Of a stretch of DNA of 64,000 nt, positions 52,145-61,826 are shown piece after piece. The DNA lies in the NCBI RefSeq assembly GCF_018860155.1, contig NZ_JAHKNI010000003.1, positions 372,001 through 436,000 of the forward strand. Reading direction: 5' to 3'. Under the pieces are notes generated by a model that saw only the letters and a program-made list of their open reading frames with translations, was not told where the DNA came from and ran no database searches. This DNA is from Nocardia albiluteola. Lineage in GTDB: Bacteria; Actinomycetota; Actinomycetes; Mycobacteriales; Mycobacteriaceae. The position numbers and the translations under genes were made by a program. The stretch's first letter is position 1. Every line of letters starts with the position of its first letter.

Positions 52145-53236
52145 ATGGGTAGCTGGCTGCGCACTGTCACCACCGCGGGAATTCTCGCGCTGACCGTCGG
52201 GGCGTGCGGCAGCCCACCGGCCCAGCAGAACACCGCCGCCGATCCGGGCGCCAAGAACTTCAAGGCGTGCATGGTCTCCGATTCCGGTGGGTTCGACGAC
52301 AAGTCGTTCAACCAAACCTCGTTCAAGGGCCTCAACGACGCCGTGACCGCGCTGGGCATTTCGAAATCGCAGCTGGAATCCAAGTCCGACAACGACTATC
52401 CGAGCAATATCGACACCATGGTCCGGCAGAAGTGCAACATCATCGTGACGGTGGGCTTCAAGCTGGGCGATGCGACATACGCCGCGGCCAAGGCGAATCC
52501 GAATATCGACTTCGCCATCGTCGACAACGCGTACACCGATACGGTGAAGAATCCGCCGCTGCCGAATCTGCAGGGCCTGACCTTCAATTCCGCCCAGCCC
52601 GCGTTCCTGGCGGGCTATCTGGCCGCGGGCATGTCCAAGACCGGCAAGGTGGGCACCTTCGGCGGCATCAACATTCCGACCGTGGCGATCTTCATGGACG
52701 GATTCTCCGAGGGCGTCGCCTATTACAACCAGCAGAAGGGCAAGCAGGTACAGCTGCTGGGCTGGGACGAGGCCACGCAGCAGGGCGTGATCACGAACGA
52801 CTTCTCGGACAAGAACACCGCGAAGACCAAGGCCGACGATCTGATCAGCCAGGGCGCCGACGTGCTGATGCCCGTCGCCGGCCCGGCCGGGCTCGGCGCG
52901 CTCGAGGCCGCGAAGTCCTCGGGCGGCAAGGTAACCGGGGTCTGGGTCGACACCGACGGTTGCGTGAGCGCGGCGGAGTACTGTCCGGTGTTGCTCAGCA
53001 GCGTGGAGAAGGCCATGGACGTCGCGGTCACCAAGACGGTGACCGACGCGTACCACAAGCAGTTCAGCAATACCGCCTACGTGGGGACGCTCGCGAACAA
53101 GGGGGTGAGCCTGGCCCCGTATCACACGTTCGATGCCACCATCCCGGCCGACCTGAAGTCCGAAATCACCGCGCTGGCAGCGGATATTGCCAGCGGGAAG
53201 GTGACGATCAAATCCAAGGCCCAGCCGACGAGCTGA
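52145..53236 (+). CDS. BMP-family nucleoside-binding lipoprotein
   Basis: 363 residues. Signal peptide with lipobox LTVGAC (Cys21), then a periplasmic-binding fold: ACMVSDSGGFDDKSFNQTSFKG is the BMP/PnrA/Med opening, IVTVGFKLGDATYAAAKANP and VGTFGGINIPTVAIFMDGFSEG follow. BMP proteins bind purine or pyrimidine nucleosides. AGGAGG 5 nt before ATG 52145. First gene of a complete import operon; the ATPase begins 4 nt after its stop. Confidence 0.94.
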   Translation: MGSWLRTVTTAGILALTVGACGSPPAQQNTAADPGAKNFKACMVSDSGGFDDKSFNQTSFKGLNDAVTALGISKSQLESKSDNDYPSNIDTMVRQKCNIIVTVGFKLGDATYAAAKANPNIDFAIVDNAYTDTVKNPPLPNLQGLTFNSAQPAFLAGYLAAGMSKTGKVGTFGGINIPTVAIFMDGFSEGVAYYNQQKGKQVQLLGWDEATQQGVITNDFSDKNTAKTKADDLISQGADVLMPVAGPAGLGALEAAKSSGGKVTGVWVDTDGCVSAAEYCPVLLSSVEKAMDVAVTKTVTDAYHKQFSNTAYVGTLANKGVSLAPYHTFDATIPADLKSEITALAADIASGKVTIKSKAQPTS

Positions 53237-53240
53237 TGTC

Positions 53241-54761
53241 ATGCGGCTCGAATTGCGGGGTTTGACAAAACGATTCGGCACCCTGGTGGCGAACGATCAT
53301 ATCGACCTGACCGTGGAGCCGGGCGAGATCCACTGCCTGCTGGGCGAAAACGGCGCCGGCAAGAGCACCCTGATGAATATGCTCTACGGGCTGCTCCAGC
53401 CGGACGAGGGGCAGATCCTGCTCGACGGCGAACCGTGGGAGTGTCGATCGCCCCGGGATTCGATCGCCGCCGGAATCGGCATGGTGCACCAGCATTTCAT
53501 GCTCGTTCCGGTATTCACCGTCGCCGAGAACATCATGCTCGGTCGCGAGCCGGCCGACCGCCTCGGCCTGCTCGACCGCTCCGCGGCCCGGCGGCGCGTG
53601 GCGGAGTTGTCGCGGCGGTACGGGCTGGCCGTGCACGCCGACGCGCGGGTGTCGGACCTGTCGGTGGGCGAGCAGCAGCGCGTGGAGATCCTCAAGGCGC
53701 TGGCCAACGACGTCGAGGTGCTGATTCTGGACGAGCCGACCGCCGTGCTCACCCCGCAGGAGATCGGCGAGCTGATCGAGGTGCTGCGCGCGATCGCCGC
53801 GGGTGGCACCTCGATCATCTTCATCTCGCACAAGCTCAAGGAGGTCATTCGGCTCGCGGACCGCATCACGGTGATCCGCCGTGGCGCGGTCGTCGCCACC
53901 GCCGCACCCACCACTCCCGAGGCGGAACTCGCCGAGCTGATGGTCGGCCGGTCCGTGGAGCTCGTGGTCACCAAGTCCGAGGCGCGGCCGAGCGGGCCGA
54001 AACTGGTCGTGGACGGCCTCACCGTCGTCGACGCGGCGGGCGCGACGGTCGTCGACGACGTGTCCTTCCAGGTCGAGGCTGGTGAGATCGTCGGTATCGC
54101 GGGCGTCGTCGGGAACGGGCAGTCGGAGCTGATCAATGCGCTGCTCGGACTGGCGATTCCGGTCCGGGGATCGATCACCGCGGGCGGCCGGGAACTGGCG
54201 GGCCGCACGCCGCGCGAGCATCTCGACGCGGGAATCGGCTACGTGCCCGAGGATCGGCACCACGATGGATTCGTGGGGTCCTTCAGCGTCTCGGAGAATC
54301 TGATCCTGGATCTCGTCGACCGGCCCGAATTCTCCCGCCGCGGGGTGATATCGCCGAATGCCGTGCAGCGCAACGCCGCCCGGCGCATCGAGGAGTTCGA
54401 TATCCGTGTCCGCTCGGCCTCGGATCCGGTGGATTCCCTCTCGGGAGGCAACCAGCAGAAGGTGGTGCTGGCGCGCGAGCTGTCGCGGCCGCTCGAGGTG
54501 CTCATCGCCGGTCAGCCGACCCGCGGACTCGACGTCGGCTCGATCGAGTTCGTGCACAACCGCATTGTGCGCGAAAGGGATCGAGGCACCGCCGTGCTGA
54601 TCGTCTCGTCCGAACTGGACGAGATCTACGCGCTGTCGGACCGGATCATCGTCATGTTCCGCGGGCGCATCGTCGGCGTCGTGGGGCCGCAGACCCCGCG
54701 CGATCGGCTGGGGTTGATGATGGCAGGCGCGGATTCGGGCCCATCTGGAAGTGTGCGATGA
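53241..54761 (+). CDS. Nucleoside ABC importer ATPase (two ABC domains)
   Basis: 506 residues. First ABC: Walker A GENGAGKST (36-44), signature LSVGEQQRVEIL, Walker B VLILDEPTAVLTPQE. Second ABC: degenerate Walker A VVGNGQSE, signature LSGGNQQKVVLAREL, Walker B changed to VLIAGQPTRGLD. One intact and one degenerate site is normal for the sugar/nucleoside (CUT2-like) importers. Energises uptake through the two permeases downstream. Confidence 0.94.
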   Translation: MRLELRGLTKRFGTLVANDHIDLTVEPGEIHCLLGENGAGKSTLMNMLYGLLQPDEGQILLDGEPWECRSPRDSIAAGIGMVHQHFMLVPVFTVAENIMLGREPADRLGLLDRSAARRRVAELSRRYGLAVHADARVSDLSVGEQQRVEILKALANDVEVLILDEPTAVLTPQEIGELIEVLRAIAAGGTSIIFISHKLKEVIRLADRITVIRRGAVVATAAPTTPEAELAELMVGRSVELVVTKSEARPSGPKLVVDGLTVVDAAGATVVDDVSFQVEAGEIVGIAGVVGNGQSELINALLGLAIPVRGSITAGGRELAGRTPREHLDAGIGYVPEDRHHDGFVGSFSVSENLILDLVDRPEFSRRGVISPNAVQRNAARRIEEFDIRVRSASDPVDSLSGGNQQKVVLARELSRPLEVLIAGQPTRGLDVGSIEFVHNRIVRERDRGTAVLIVSSELDEIYALSDRIIVMFRGRIVGVVGPQTPRDRLGLMMAGADSGPSGSVR

Positions 54762-54858
54762 CGGGGTGTGCGATGTGCGGGGGTAGGCGCCCGGTTGGAC
54801 CGGGGATCGGGCGATGCACGGTCGTGGCCGAGCATACGATGCCGAGCGGAGGCAGGCG

Positions 54859-55989
54859 ATGCTGAACCGGAAATGGCTGCGGGAGTTGGCGGTCAGCGCG
54901 CTGGCGGTGGTGCTGGCCCTCGTCGTGGGCGCGGTGCTTATCATTGTCAGCAGTCCGACCGTGACCGCGGACCTCGGGTATTTCGCTGCCCGCCCGCTGG
55001 ATTCGGTGACCGCGGCTTGGGCGGCGGTGCGCGACACCTACAAGGCGCTGTTCCTGGGCGCCTTCGGCGGCTGGCAGCAGCTCGCCGAAACACTGGTCGC
55101 GGCGACGCCGCTGATCTGCACGGGTCTGTCGGTGACGCTGGCTTTCCGCACCGGGCTGTTCAATATCGGCGCGCAGGGCCAGCTCATCGCGGGTGCGCTG
55201 GCCGCGGGCTGGGTGGGATTCGCGGTGCATCTGCCGCCGGTGATCCACGTGGTGGTCGCCATCGCGGCGGGGCTGGCCGGTGGCGCGGTGTGGGGCGGGC
55301 TCGCCGGAATTCTCAAGGCTCGCACCGGAGCTCACGAGGTCATCTCCACCATCATGGGCAATTATGTTGCCCTGTACGCCCTCACCTGGCTGCTGACCAC
55401 GAAACCATTGCAGCGCCCGGGCCGCAACGAGCCGATCAGCCCGGTGGTCGACCCGAGCGCGCAACTGCCCCGATTCGGCGGCACTCGGCTGCACCTGGGT
55501 CTGGCCGTCGCGATACTGGCGGCAATCCTGGTGTGGTGGTTGCTTTCCCGCTCGACGCTGGGCTTCCGGCTCCGGGCGGTCGGCGCGAATCCGGACGCCG
55601 CGCGCACCGCGGGAATCGGCGTCGGCCGCGCCTACATACTGGCGATGCTGCTCGCGGGCGCGCTGGCCGGTCTGGCGGGCGCCCAGCAGGTGCTGGGCAC
55701 CGATCTGCCACTGACCAACGGGATCGCGGGCTCGTTCGGCTTCGACGGTATCACCGTGGCGCTGCTCGGGCGCGGCAGCCCGATCGGAACCGTCTGTGCG
55801 GCATTGCTTTTCGGTGCGCTCGATGCGGGCGGCAACGAGATGCAGGCCGCGACCGGCACGCCCCTGACACTGGTGACCGTGCTGCAAGCGGTGATAGTCG
55901 TGCTGGTCGCGGCACCGGCGTTGGTGCGCACCGTCTTCCGGATTCGCGCCGAGGGCGCCGAGGCCGTACTCGCGAAGGGGTGGAGCTGA
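54859..55989 (+). CDS. Nucleoside ABC importer permease 1
   Basis: 376 residues, about 9 helices, BPD_transp_2 family. ATPLICTGLSVTLAFRTGLFNIGAQGQL is the conserved core, GAHEVISTIMGNY the coupling loop. Start is ATG 54859 with GGAGG upstream, preferred over the longer frame from 54814. Ends TGATG with the next permease. Confidence 0.92.
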   Translation: MLNRKWLRELAVSALAVVLALVVGAVLIIVSSPTVTADLGYFAARPLDSVTAAWAAVRDTYKALFLGAFGGWQQLAETLVAATPLICTGLSVTLAFRTGLFNIGAQGQLIAGALAAGWVGFAVHLPPVIHVVVAIAAGLAGGAVWGGLAGILKARTGAHEVISTIMGNYVALYALTWLLTTKPLQRPGRNEPISPVVDPSAQLPRFGGTRLHLGLAVAILAAILVWWLLSRSTLGFRLRAVGANPDAARTAGIGVGRAYILAMLLAGALAGLAGAQQVLGTDLPLTNGIAGSFGFDGITVALLGRGSPIGTVCAALLFGALDAGGNEMQAATGTPLTLVTVLQAVIVVLVAAPALVRTVFRIRAEGAEAVLAKGWS

Positions 55990-57485
55990 TGGCGGCGGAT
56001 ATCGGCGGCGGGGAAGGCGCCCGGCGACCGAAGGGTGCGAATGAGGGGGAGAATCGGCCGACGGTGGGCGCGGGGGCCGCCTCACCCGAGGAGGACGAAC
56101 GTGCGGGGACGGCTGCGATCGCGCAGGACGAACGTGCGGGGACTGCCGCGAGCGCAACAGGTTTGAGTACAGGGACGACGGCCAGCGCGTACACGAGCAC
56201 CGAGATCGGCCCGGGCGGAGGGGCTGGCGGGACCGCGCGGGGGCTGGAATCCCCGGAATTGCGCCGCCGCAGAATACGGCTGGGCGTGCTACTGGCGGTG
56301 CTCGCGGTGATAGCGGTCGTGCTCGCGGCGATCACCGGATCCGGTGACGTCGCCTTCGGATTGGCCACGCCCGGGTCGTCGGGCCCGTCGCCGATCCGGC
56401 TGCCCGCGGCCCCGACCGCGTGGGTGCTGGCGGTGGTCGCACTGTTCATCGCCGCCGTCCACCTCTGGCGCGGTCTGGGCCGGTGGGCGGGGGCGCTATT
56501 CGCCGTATTCGGCATCGCGTTCGTGGTGACGTTCATCTGCTGGGCCGCGGCGGGGAAGACCTTCCCGCTCACCAATCAGATTCAGGGCACCCTGGCACTG
56601 TCGACGCCGCTGATTCTGGGTGCGCTCGCGGGCGTGCTGTGCGAACGCGCGGGCGTCATCAATATCGCCATCGAGGGGCAACTGCTTTCCGGCGCCCTTG
56701 CCGCGGCCGTCGTCGCCACGGTCAGTGGCAGTTTCGTCGTCGGTGCGCTGGCGGCGATCGTCGCCGGTGTGTTCATCGCGTGGCTGCTGGCGGTGTTCTC
56801 GATTCGCTATCTGGTCAACCAGATCGTGCTCGGCGTGGTGCTGGTCGTCTTCGCCACCGGCATCACCGGATACCTGTTCGATCAGCTGACGGCCCTGGCC
56901 AACGGCTCGGCGCGGTTCAACAATCCCGGCACGCTGCAGCCGATCGCGGTGCCGGTGCTCTCGTCGATTCCCGTGCTGGGCCCGACGATCTTCGATCAGA
57001 CCGCGCTGGTGTACGCGATGGTGGTGCTCGTCGCGGTGATCACCGTCGCGCTCTACCGCACCCGGTGGGGCCTGCGCGTGCGGGCGGTCGGCGAACATCC
57101 CCGCGCGGCGGCCACCGTCGGGATCGGCGTCGTTCGAATCCGCTACCAGGCGGTACTGCTCGGCGGGGCGGTGGCGGGCCTGGGCGGCGCCTACTTCACC
57201 ATCGGCTCGACCGGTGGATTCACCAAGGAAATGGCCGCCGGAAACGGGTTCATCGCCCTGGCCGCGGTAATCATGGGCCGCTGGCACCCCATCGGATCAA
57301 CCTGCGCCGCATTGTTTTTCGGATTCACCAAGGCCCTTCAGGGCCAGCTCCAGGTACTGGCGACACCCATACCCACCGAGGTCCTGCAGATGACTCCCTA
57401 CCTGCTGACGGTCATCGCCGTGGCGGGCGCCGTCGGCCAGGTCCGCCCGCCCCGCGCGGATGGCGAGCCGTACGTGCCGGAGTAG
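55989..57485 (+). CDS. Nucleoside ABC importer permease 2 with long acidic N-terminus
   Basis: 498 residues, about 120 more than usual. Residues 1-90 are a low-complexity acidic Gly/Ala/Thr tail with a duplicated DERAGTAA motif, then 10 helices with LALSTPLILGALAGVLCERAGVINIAIEGQL, the family core. The duplication is also in the DNA. The ATG start shares one base with the previous stop. The tail is probably cytosolic and its role is unknown. Convergent with the TetR gene, 10 nt away. Confidence 0.92.
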   Translation: MAADIGGGEGARRPKGANEGENRPTVGAGAASPEEDERAGTAAIAQDERAGTAASATGLSTGTTASAYTSTEIGPGGGAGGTARGLESPELRRRRIRLGVLLAVLAVIAVVLAAITGSGDVAFGLATPGSSGPSPIRLPAAPTAWVLAVVALFIAAVHLWRGLGRWAGALFAVFGIAFVVTFICWAAAGKTFPLTNQIQGTLALSTPLILGALAGVLCERAGVINIAIEGQLLSGALAAAVVATVSGSFVVGALAAIVAGVFIAWLLAVFSIRYLVNQIVLGVVLVVFATGITGYLFDQLTALANGSARFNNPGTLQPIAVPVLSSIPVLGPTIFDQTALVYAMVVLVAVITVALYRTRWGLRVRAVGEHPRAAATVGIGVVRIRYQAVLLGGAVAGLGGAYFTIGSTGGFTKEMAAGNGFIALAAVIMGRWHPIGSTCAALFFGFTKALQGQLQVLATPIPTEVLQMTPYLLTVIAVAGAVGQVRPPRADGEPYVPE

Positions 57486-57495
57486 CGCCGACGGA

Positions 57496-58179
57496 CTATT
57501 CGACCTGGCCGATACGGGCGAGGACCGCATCGATCGCGAAGTCCATTGTGAAGTCGAATTCCGCCTGGCTGTCGAACCTGGCGAGGTGCGCGGCGGCCTC
57601 GACGACGGCGGGCAGCCCCGACTGTTCGAGTGCCGCGCGGCGCGCGGCGATGCCGGCGATGTCTCTGGTGCCATAGGTGGGGCCCGCGTTGACCTCGCGG
57701 AGAAGGGTGCCGATGAGGGCGGCCAGCAGCGTTCGCAAGAGATGAACCGCCTGTTCGGCGGGACAACCGGCGGCGCGCAGAATCTCGAGGACGGACTGGA
57801 TCGGCGCCAGACCCTCCACCGATGCCAGTTGCCGCGTGAGGATCAATGCCGACGCCGCGGGATGCTCCAGGGCGCGAGCGCGGAACGCATCGGCGATGGC
57901 GCGCAGGTCGCCGCGGAGATCGCCGCGGCGCGAAGGGAACTCGATGGAGCCCAGGATGTGTTCGGCGACCGCGTCGAGCAGCCCGTCCTTGCCCTCGACG
58001 TGGTTGTACAGGCTCTTGGCATCGACCCCTAGCACCCGGGCGACCGCCCGCATGCCCACGGCGTCGACGCCCTCGCGGTCGATGACCTCGAGGGTCGCCG
58101 CCACGATCGTCGCCCGGGAAAGCTGACCAGCGCCTTTCGGCGGTCGTCCGCGACGAGTCGGGGAAGCGTGAGTTGGCAT
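57496..58179 (-). CDS. TetR-family regulator of the MBL/MDR/VOC operon
   Basis: 227 residues. Basic AT-hook-like start RRGRPPKG, helix-turn-helix (about 40-70) with VGMRAVARVLGVDAKSLYNHVEGKDGLLDAV, and a TetR_C_1-like (tetracycline-repressor type) ligand domain. Divergent from the five-gene operon, with two matching operators in the 93-nt gap. Likely senses the substrate of that operon. Confidence 0.92.
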   Translation of the reverse strand: MPTHASPTRRGRPPKGAGQLSRATIVAATLEVIDREGVDAVGMRAVARVLGVDAKSLYNHVEGKDGLLDAVAEHILGSIEFPSRRGDLRGDLRAIADAFRARALEHPAASALILTRQLASVEGLAPIQSVLEILRAAGCPAEQAVHLLRTLLAALIGTLLREVNAGPTYGTRDIAGIAARRAALEQSGLPAVVEAAAHLARFDSQAEFDFTMDFAIDAVLARIGQVE

Positions 58180-58209
58180 GCGGCCATTCTGCACTACCCC
58201 CTTGATTAA

Positions 58210-58260
58210 ATCCACACTGTGGGTATAGTGAGGGCGAACAAGAAACCCACGCTGTGGATA
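58210..58260. promoter_or_regulatory. Two inverted operator copies in the divergent promoter
   Basis: Site 1 ATCCACACTGTGGGT (58210-58224) and site 2 ACCCACGCTGTGGAT (58245-58259) read as the same sequence ATCCACANNGTGGGT on opposite strands. Each has a CCACN(1-2)TGTGG core. Centre spacing is about 35 bp. A -10-like TATAGT (58224-58229) sits between. TetR binding would block both promoters. Confidence 0.8.
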
Positions 58261-58272
58261 TTGGAGTCCGAC

Positions 58273-59388
58273 ATGCGTTTCCCCTGGGGCACATCCGACG
58301 TCGCAGATCTGCCGACCGTCGGAGACCACATCGACGCCCTCACCGATCCGGCTCGGGGCGAGGGCGGCCCCGGCGCCCGCCTGCGCGTCGTACGCGAACA
58401 GGCGCTCGCGTTTCGCCGTGAATTCCCCGCCACGGGCACGCCGGACAGCGTCGTCACCTGCGATCTGGTGACGCTGCCGTATCCGACGCGGTTCGGCCTG
58501 TTCCGGGCGTCGAGGGCGATCGCGCCCTTCCTGTCGATCACCAACCGGATGCTCGTGATCCGCTGGCGCGACTCTGGCGGCCGCCGCCGCACCCTGCTGT
58601 TCGAGCCCTCCGATGTCGAACTCGGCCGCTACACACCGTATTTCGACAATCTCTCCCGGCACACCCCGGACCTGATCGAACGGCGCATGGTCCGCGAGCA
58701 CGGCACGGTCCTGAACCATCTGGCGCGCTTGGGAATCGGGCGGGAGGAGGTCGACTACCTGATGTTCGACCACCTCCACACCCAGGACCTGCGCCGCTGG
58801 ATCGGCGCCACCGCGCATCAGGACGACCTCGACGCCACGCCGTCCGCGATCTTTCCCAACGCGAAAGTGATTGTGCAGCAGGATGAATTGGCGGGAATGG
58901 CAGAGCTGCATCCCCTGCAGAAGCCGTGGTATCAACCCGCGACCTACCACGATGTGCCCGCCGAGGCATTCGCGCCCATCGAGGGCTCGGTGCTGCTGGG
59001 CCCCGGTGTCGCCGTGGTGAAGACGCCGGGCCACGTGTTCGGCAATCAGAGCCTGGTGCTGAACACCTCGACGGGAATCTGGGTGAGCAGTGAGAACGTG
59101 ATCGCGGCGGAGGCGTTGACACCAGAGCACTCCCGGCTGCCGGGGCTGGCGCGCTGGGCCCGGCAGTGGGACCAGGAGGTCGTCCTCAACGCCAACACGA
59201 TCGAGACCACAGCCGATCAGTACAACTCGATCGTCCTCGAGAAGACTCTTGCCGACCGCAGCCAGGCCGACTCGCGATTTCTGCAGTTCTTCCCGTCCAG
59301 CGAGCTCACCGGCATGTGGACCAACCCGGGTACGCACCCGACGTTCAGTCACGGCCACATCACCCACGGATCCGCGTCCGGCGACTGA
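58273..59388 (+). CDS. Metallo-beta-lactamase-fold hydrolase 1
   Basis: 371 residues. The MBL fold is inferred from LMFDHLHTQDL (variant of HxHxDH with Gln-Asp in place of Asp-His), VVKTPGHVFGNQSLVL and a late His-rich end. First metal ligands are altered, so metal content and activity are not certain. ATG 58273 with GGAG 6 nt upstream; the frame opens at 58219. First gene of the operon, 31 nt before the MDR gene. Substrate unknown. Confidence 0.75.
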   Translation: MRFPWGTSDVADLPTVGDHIDALTDPARGEGGPGARLRVVREQALAFRREFPATGTPDSVVTCDLVTLPYPTRFGLFRASRAIAPFLSITNRMLVIRWRDSGGRRRTLLFEPSDVELGRYTPYFDNLSRHTPDLIERRMVREHGTVLNHLARLGIGREEVDYLMFDHLHTQDLRRWIGATAHQDDLDATPSAIFPNAKVIVQQDELAGMAELHPLQKPWYQPATYHDVPAEAFAPIEGSVLLGPGVAVVKTPGHVFGNQSLVLNTSTGIWVSSENVIAAEALTPEHSRLPGLARWARQWDQEVVLNANTIETTADQYNSIVLEKTLADRSQADSRFLQFFPSSELTGMWTNPGTHPTFSHGHITHGSASGD

Positions 59389-59419
59389 CCCTCGATACGA
59401 CGAATTTCAGGAGGAACAC

Positions 59420-60418
59420 ATGCGTGCACTCATCGGTGGGAAGGGAGCCGACTGGATCCTCGAAGACCGCGAGGTTCCCGAACAGCCCGGCGCCCTGCGC
59501 GTTCGGGTCATGGCGGCCGGTCTCAATCGCGCCGACCTCTACGCCCTGGAGGGCAGCTACACCGCGAACTCGCAGGGAACGGGCCCCTTCGTCGCCGGCA
59601 TGGAATTGGCGGGCGTGGTCGATCAGCCCAGCCCGCTCGCGCCCCATCTGCCGGTCGGTACCCGGGTCATGGGGATCACCATCGGCGCCTTCGCCGACTA
59701 CGCGCTGTGCCATCCGCGCCTGGTCGTTCCGATTCCCGAGGGCATGGATTTCGAGGCCGCTGCCACCCTGCCTGTCGGGCTGATCACCGAGCACGACGCG
59801 TTGGTCACCCAGGCCGGATTCGATTCCGGTGATGCGGTTCTCATCGTCGGCGGCACCAGTTCGATCGGTCTGATCGGCATTCAGCTCGCGAAGGCCCTGG
59901 GCGCCGGCACGGTCATCGCCACGACCACCAATGACAGCAAGCGCCGGGCCCTGTGGGAGGCGGGAGCCGACGTCGCGATCGACACCTCCCGCGAGGATGT
60001 TCCGGCGGCCGTGCTCGCCGCCACCGACGGCAAGGGCGCCCGCATCACCCTCGATCACATCGGCGGAGAACTCTTCGCCCGGCTGCCCGCCGCCACCGCC
60101 GTCGGGGGCACGATCCTCAGCATCGGCCGACTTGCCGGTGCGACAACAGAACTCGATCTCGACGCCATCGCATTTCGGCGGCAACGACTGCTCGGCACCA
60201 CCTTCAGCGTCCGCACACCCGACGAGCTGGGCGATGTCGTTGCGGCCCTTGCCGATCGCGTCCTGCCCGCCGTGGCCGAGGGAACGATCTCGCCGCGGCT
60301 GGACAGTGTCCACCCGGTGTGGGACGCCGGCGACGCCGCCCGCCGTCTGCGCGAGAACGCGGCCACCGGCAAGCTGGTCCTGTCCTTCGCCGACGCCCAC
60401 GCCGGTGCGATCCGATGA
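59420..60418 (+). CDS. MDR zinc-independent quinone-oxidoreductase-like reductase
   Basis: 332 residues. N-terminal GroES-like domain with AAGLNRADLYALEGSY and AGMELAGVV, then a Rossmann fold with VLIVGGTSSIGLIGIQLAKALGA for NADPH. No zinc-site cysteines are present. Matches the quinone oxidoreductase/enoyl reductase branch of medium-chain dehydrogenases. AGGAGG 6 nt before ATG. Overlaps the next gene by four bases. Confidence 0.88.
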   Translation: MRALIGGKGADWILEDREVPEQPGALRVRVMAAGLNRADLYALEGSYTANSQGTGPFVAGMELAGVVDQPSPLAPHLPVGTRVMGITIGAFADYALCHPRLVVPIPEGMDFEAAATLPVGLITEHDALVTQAGFDSGDAVLIVGGTSSIGLIGIQLAKALGAGTVIATTTNDSKRRALWEAGADVAIDTSREDVPAAVLAATDGKGARITLDHIGGELFARLPAATAVGGTILSIGRLAGATTELDLDAIAFRRQRLLGTTFSVRTPDELGDVVAALADRVLPAVAEGTISPRLDSVHPVWDAGDAARRLRENAATGKLVLSFADAHAGAIR

Positions 60419-61221
60419 AGGTCCACCACCTCAACTGCGGCACCATGCGCCCACCGCGCACCCCCGGAGGCCTGGTCTGCCACGTCCTGCTGCTCGAAAC
60501 GGGCCGCGGCCTGGCTCTCGTCGACAGCGGGCTGGGTCTGCGCGACGCCGCCGACCCCGGAGCCCGGTTCGGGCCCGCTCGCTTCTACGTCCGCCCGCGA
60601 TTCGATGAGAACGAGGCCGCCGTCCGGCAGGTCGAGCGCCTGGGGTTCGACCCGCGCGATGTGCGCGATATCGTGCTTACTCACTTCGATGCGGACCATG
60701 TCGGCGGCCTGGCGGACTTTCCCTGGGCCAGAATCCATCTCACGGACGACGAGGCAGATGCGGCACTGCATCCGCGGAGTCTGGTGGAGAGGAACCGCTA
60801 CCTGGCCTCGCAGCGAGACCACGGCCCGGTGTACGTGCGGCACACGCCAGGCGCCGGAGAGGCCTGGCGCGGCTTCGCCGCGGCCGAGGAGCTCTCCGGA
60901 ATCGCACCGGGCGTGGTCATGATCTCGCTGCCGGGTCACAGTCGTGGACACGCCGCTGTCGCCGTCGACACCGGCGAGCGGTGGATCGTGCACGCGGGCG
61001 ATGCCTTCTATCACCACGGTCAGATCGACGGGACCGGGCATGTGCCCCGCACCCTGACCGCGATGGAGAGGCTTGTCGCCCACGACATGCCGCGGGTCCG
61101 AGCCAATCACGAACGTCTCGCCGAACTGCAGGCGGCGCAGGCATCGGAGCTACTGCTGGTCAACGCCCACGACCCGGAGCTGCTGCGCCGTGCTCAGCTG
61201 GGCGTCCGCACCGATCGGTGA
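60415..61221 (+). CDS. Metallo-beta-lactamase-fold hydrolase 2
   Basis: 268 residues. LTHFDADHVGGL is the HxDxDH motif of lactonase- or glyoxalase-like MBL enzymes, LPGHSRGH gives the next metal His and VHAGDAFYH the bridging Asp; a last His is in ANHERL. The set of ligands is fuller than in the first MBL gene. ATG overlaps the MDR stop in ATGA, so translation is coupled. Likely lactone or thioester hydrolysis; substrate unknown. Confidence 0.85.
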   Translation: MKVHHLNCGTMRPPRTPGGLVCHVLLLETGRGLALVDSGLGLRDAADPGARFGPARFYVRPRFDENEAAVRQVERLGFDPRDVRDIVLTHFDADHVGGLADFPWARIHLTDDEADAALHPRSLVERNRYLASQRDHGPVYVRHTPGAGEAWRGFAAAEELSGIAPGVVMISLPGHSRGHAAVAVDTGERWIVHAGDAFYHHGQIDGTGHVPRTLTAMERLVAHDMPRVRANHERLAELQAAQASELLLVNAHDPELLRRAQLGVRTDR

Positions 61222-61269
61222 ATCACCGGGTTCGCCGGGAATCATTCGCACAGAGAAGGAATCGAATCG

Positions 61270-61806
61270 ATGAGCCGCATCTTCGGGAAGATCGCCCAAA
61301 TGGGCTATGTCGTCCGCGATATCGACACCGAAATGAGCCGGTGGATAAATCAGGGCATCGGCCCGTGGTTCTATGTTCACGAGGTACAGACCGACTTCTT
61401 TCGATATCGAGGTGTCGACTCGCCCGCGAAGTTCGGTGTGGCCCTTGCTAATTCGGGCGACATGCAGATCGAGTTGATCCAGCCCCGCGACGACGCCCCG
61501 TCGCTGTACAAGGAATTCCTCGACTCCGGCCGGGAAGGCCTGCAGCACATCGCGTATTGGACCGAGGACTACCAGGCCTTGTACGACAGGGCGATCGGCC
61601 TCGGATACGAGGTCGGCCACGAGGGATCCATCGGAGGCGAGCTCGGTCGCTTCGCCTACCTCGACACCGAGCAGACTTTCGGGCACGTCATCGAAATATC
61701 CGACATCAGCGGCCCCAAAGGCCTTTTCTTCCAATACATCCGAGAGGTCGCGGCCGACTGGGACGGCAGCGACCCCATCCGCGGCGAAGTCGACAAACTC
61801 CGCTGA
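61270..61806 (+). CDS. VOC-family (glyoxalase-fold) protein
   Basis: 178 residues. Two beta-alpha-beta-beta-beta modules: IAQMGYVVRDIDTEMSRWI and LQHIAYWTEDYQALYDRAI. MQIELIQP and GHVIEISD provide the usual metal-ligand Glu positions. Similar proteins act as isomerases, dioxygenases or epimerases in catabolic pathways. ATG 61270 follows AGAAGGA. Fourth gene of the operon. Confidence 0.87.
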   Translation: MSRIFGKIAQMGYVVRDIDTEMSRWINQGIGPWFYVHEVQTDFFRYRGVDSPAKFGVALANSGDMQIELIQPRDDAPSLYKEFLDSGREGLQHIAYWTEDYQALYDRAIGLGYEVGHEGSIGGELGRFAYLDTEQTFGHVIEISDISGPKGLFFQYIREVAADWDGSDPIRGEVDKLR

Positions 61807-61826
61807 GCACGAAGGGAACGACAACG

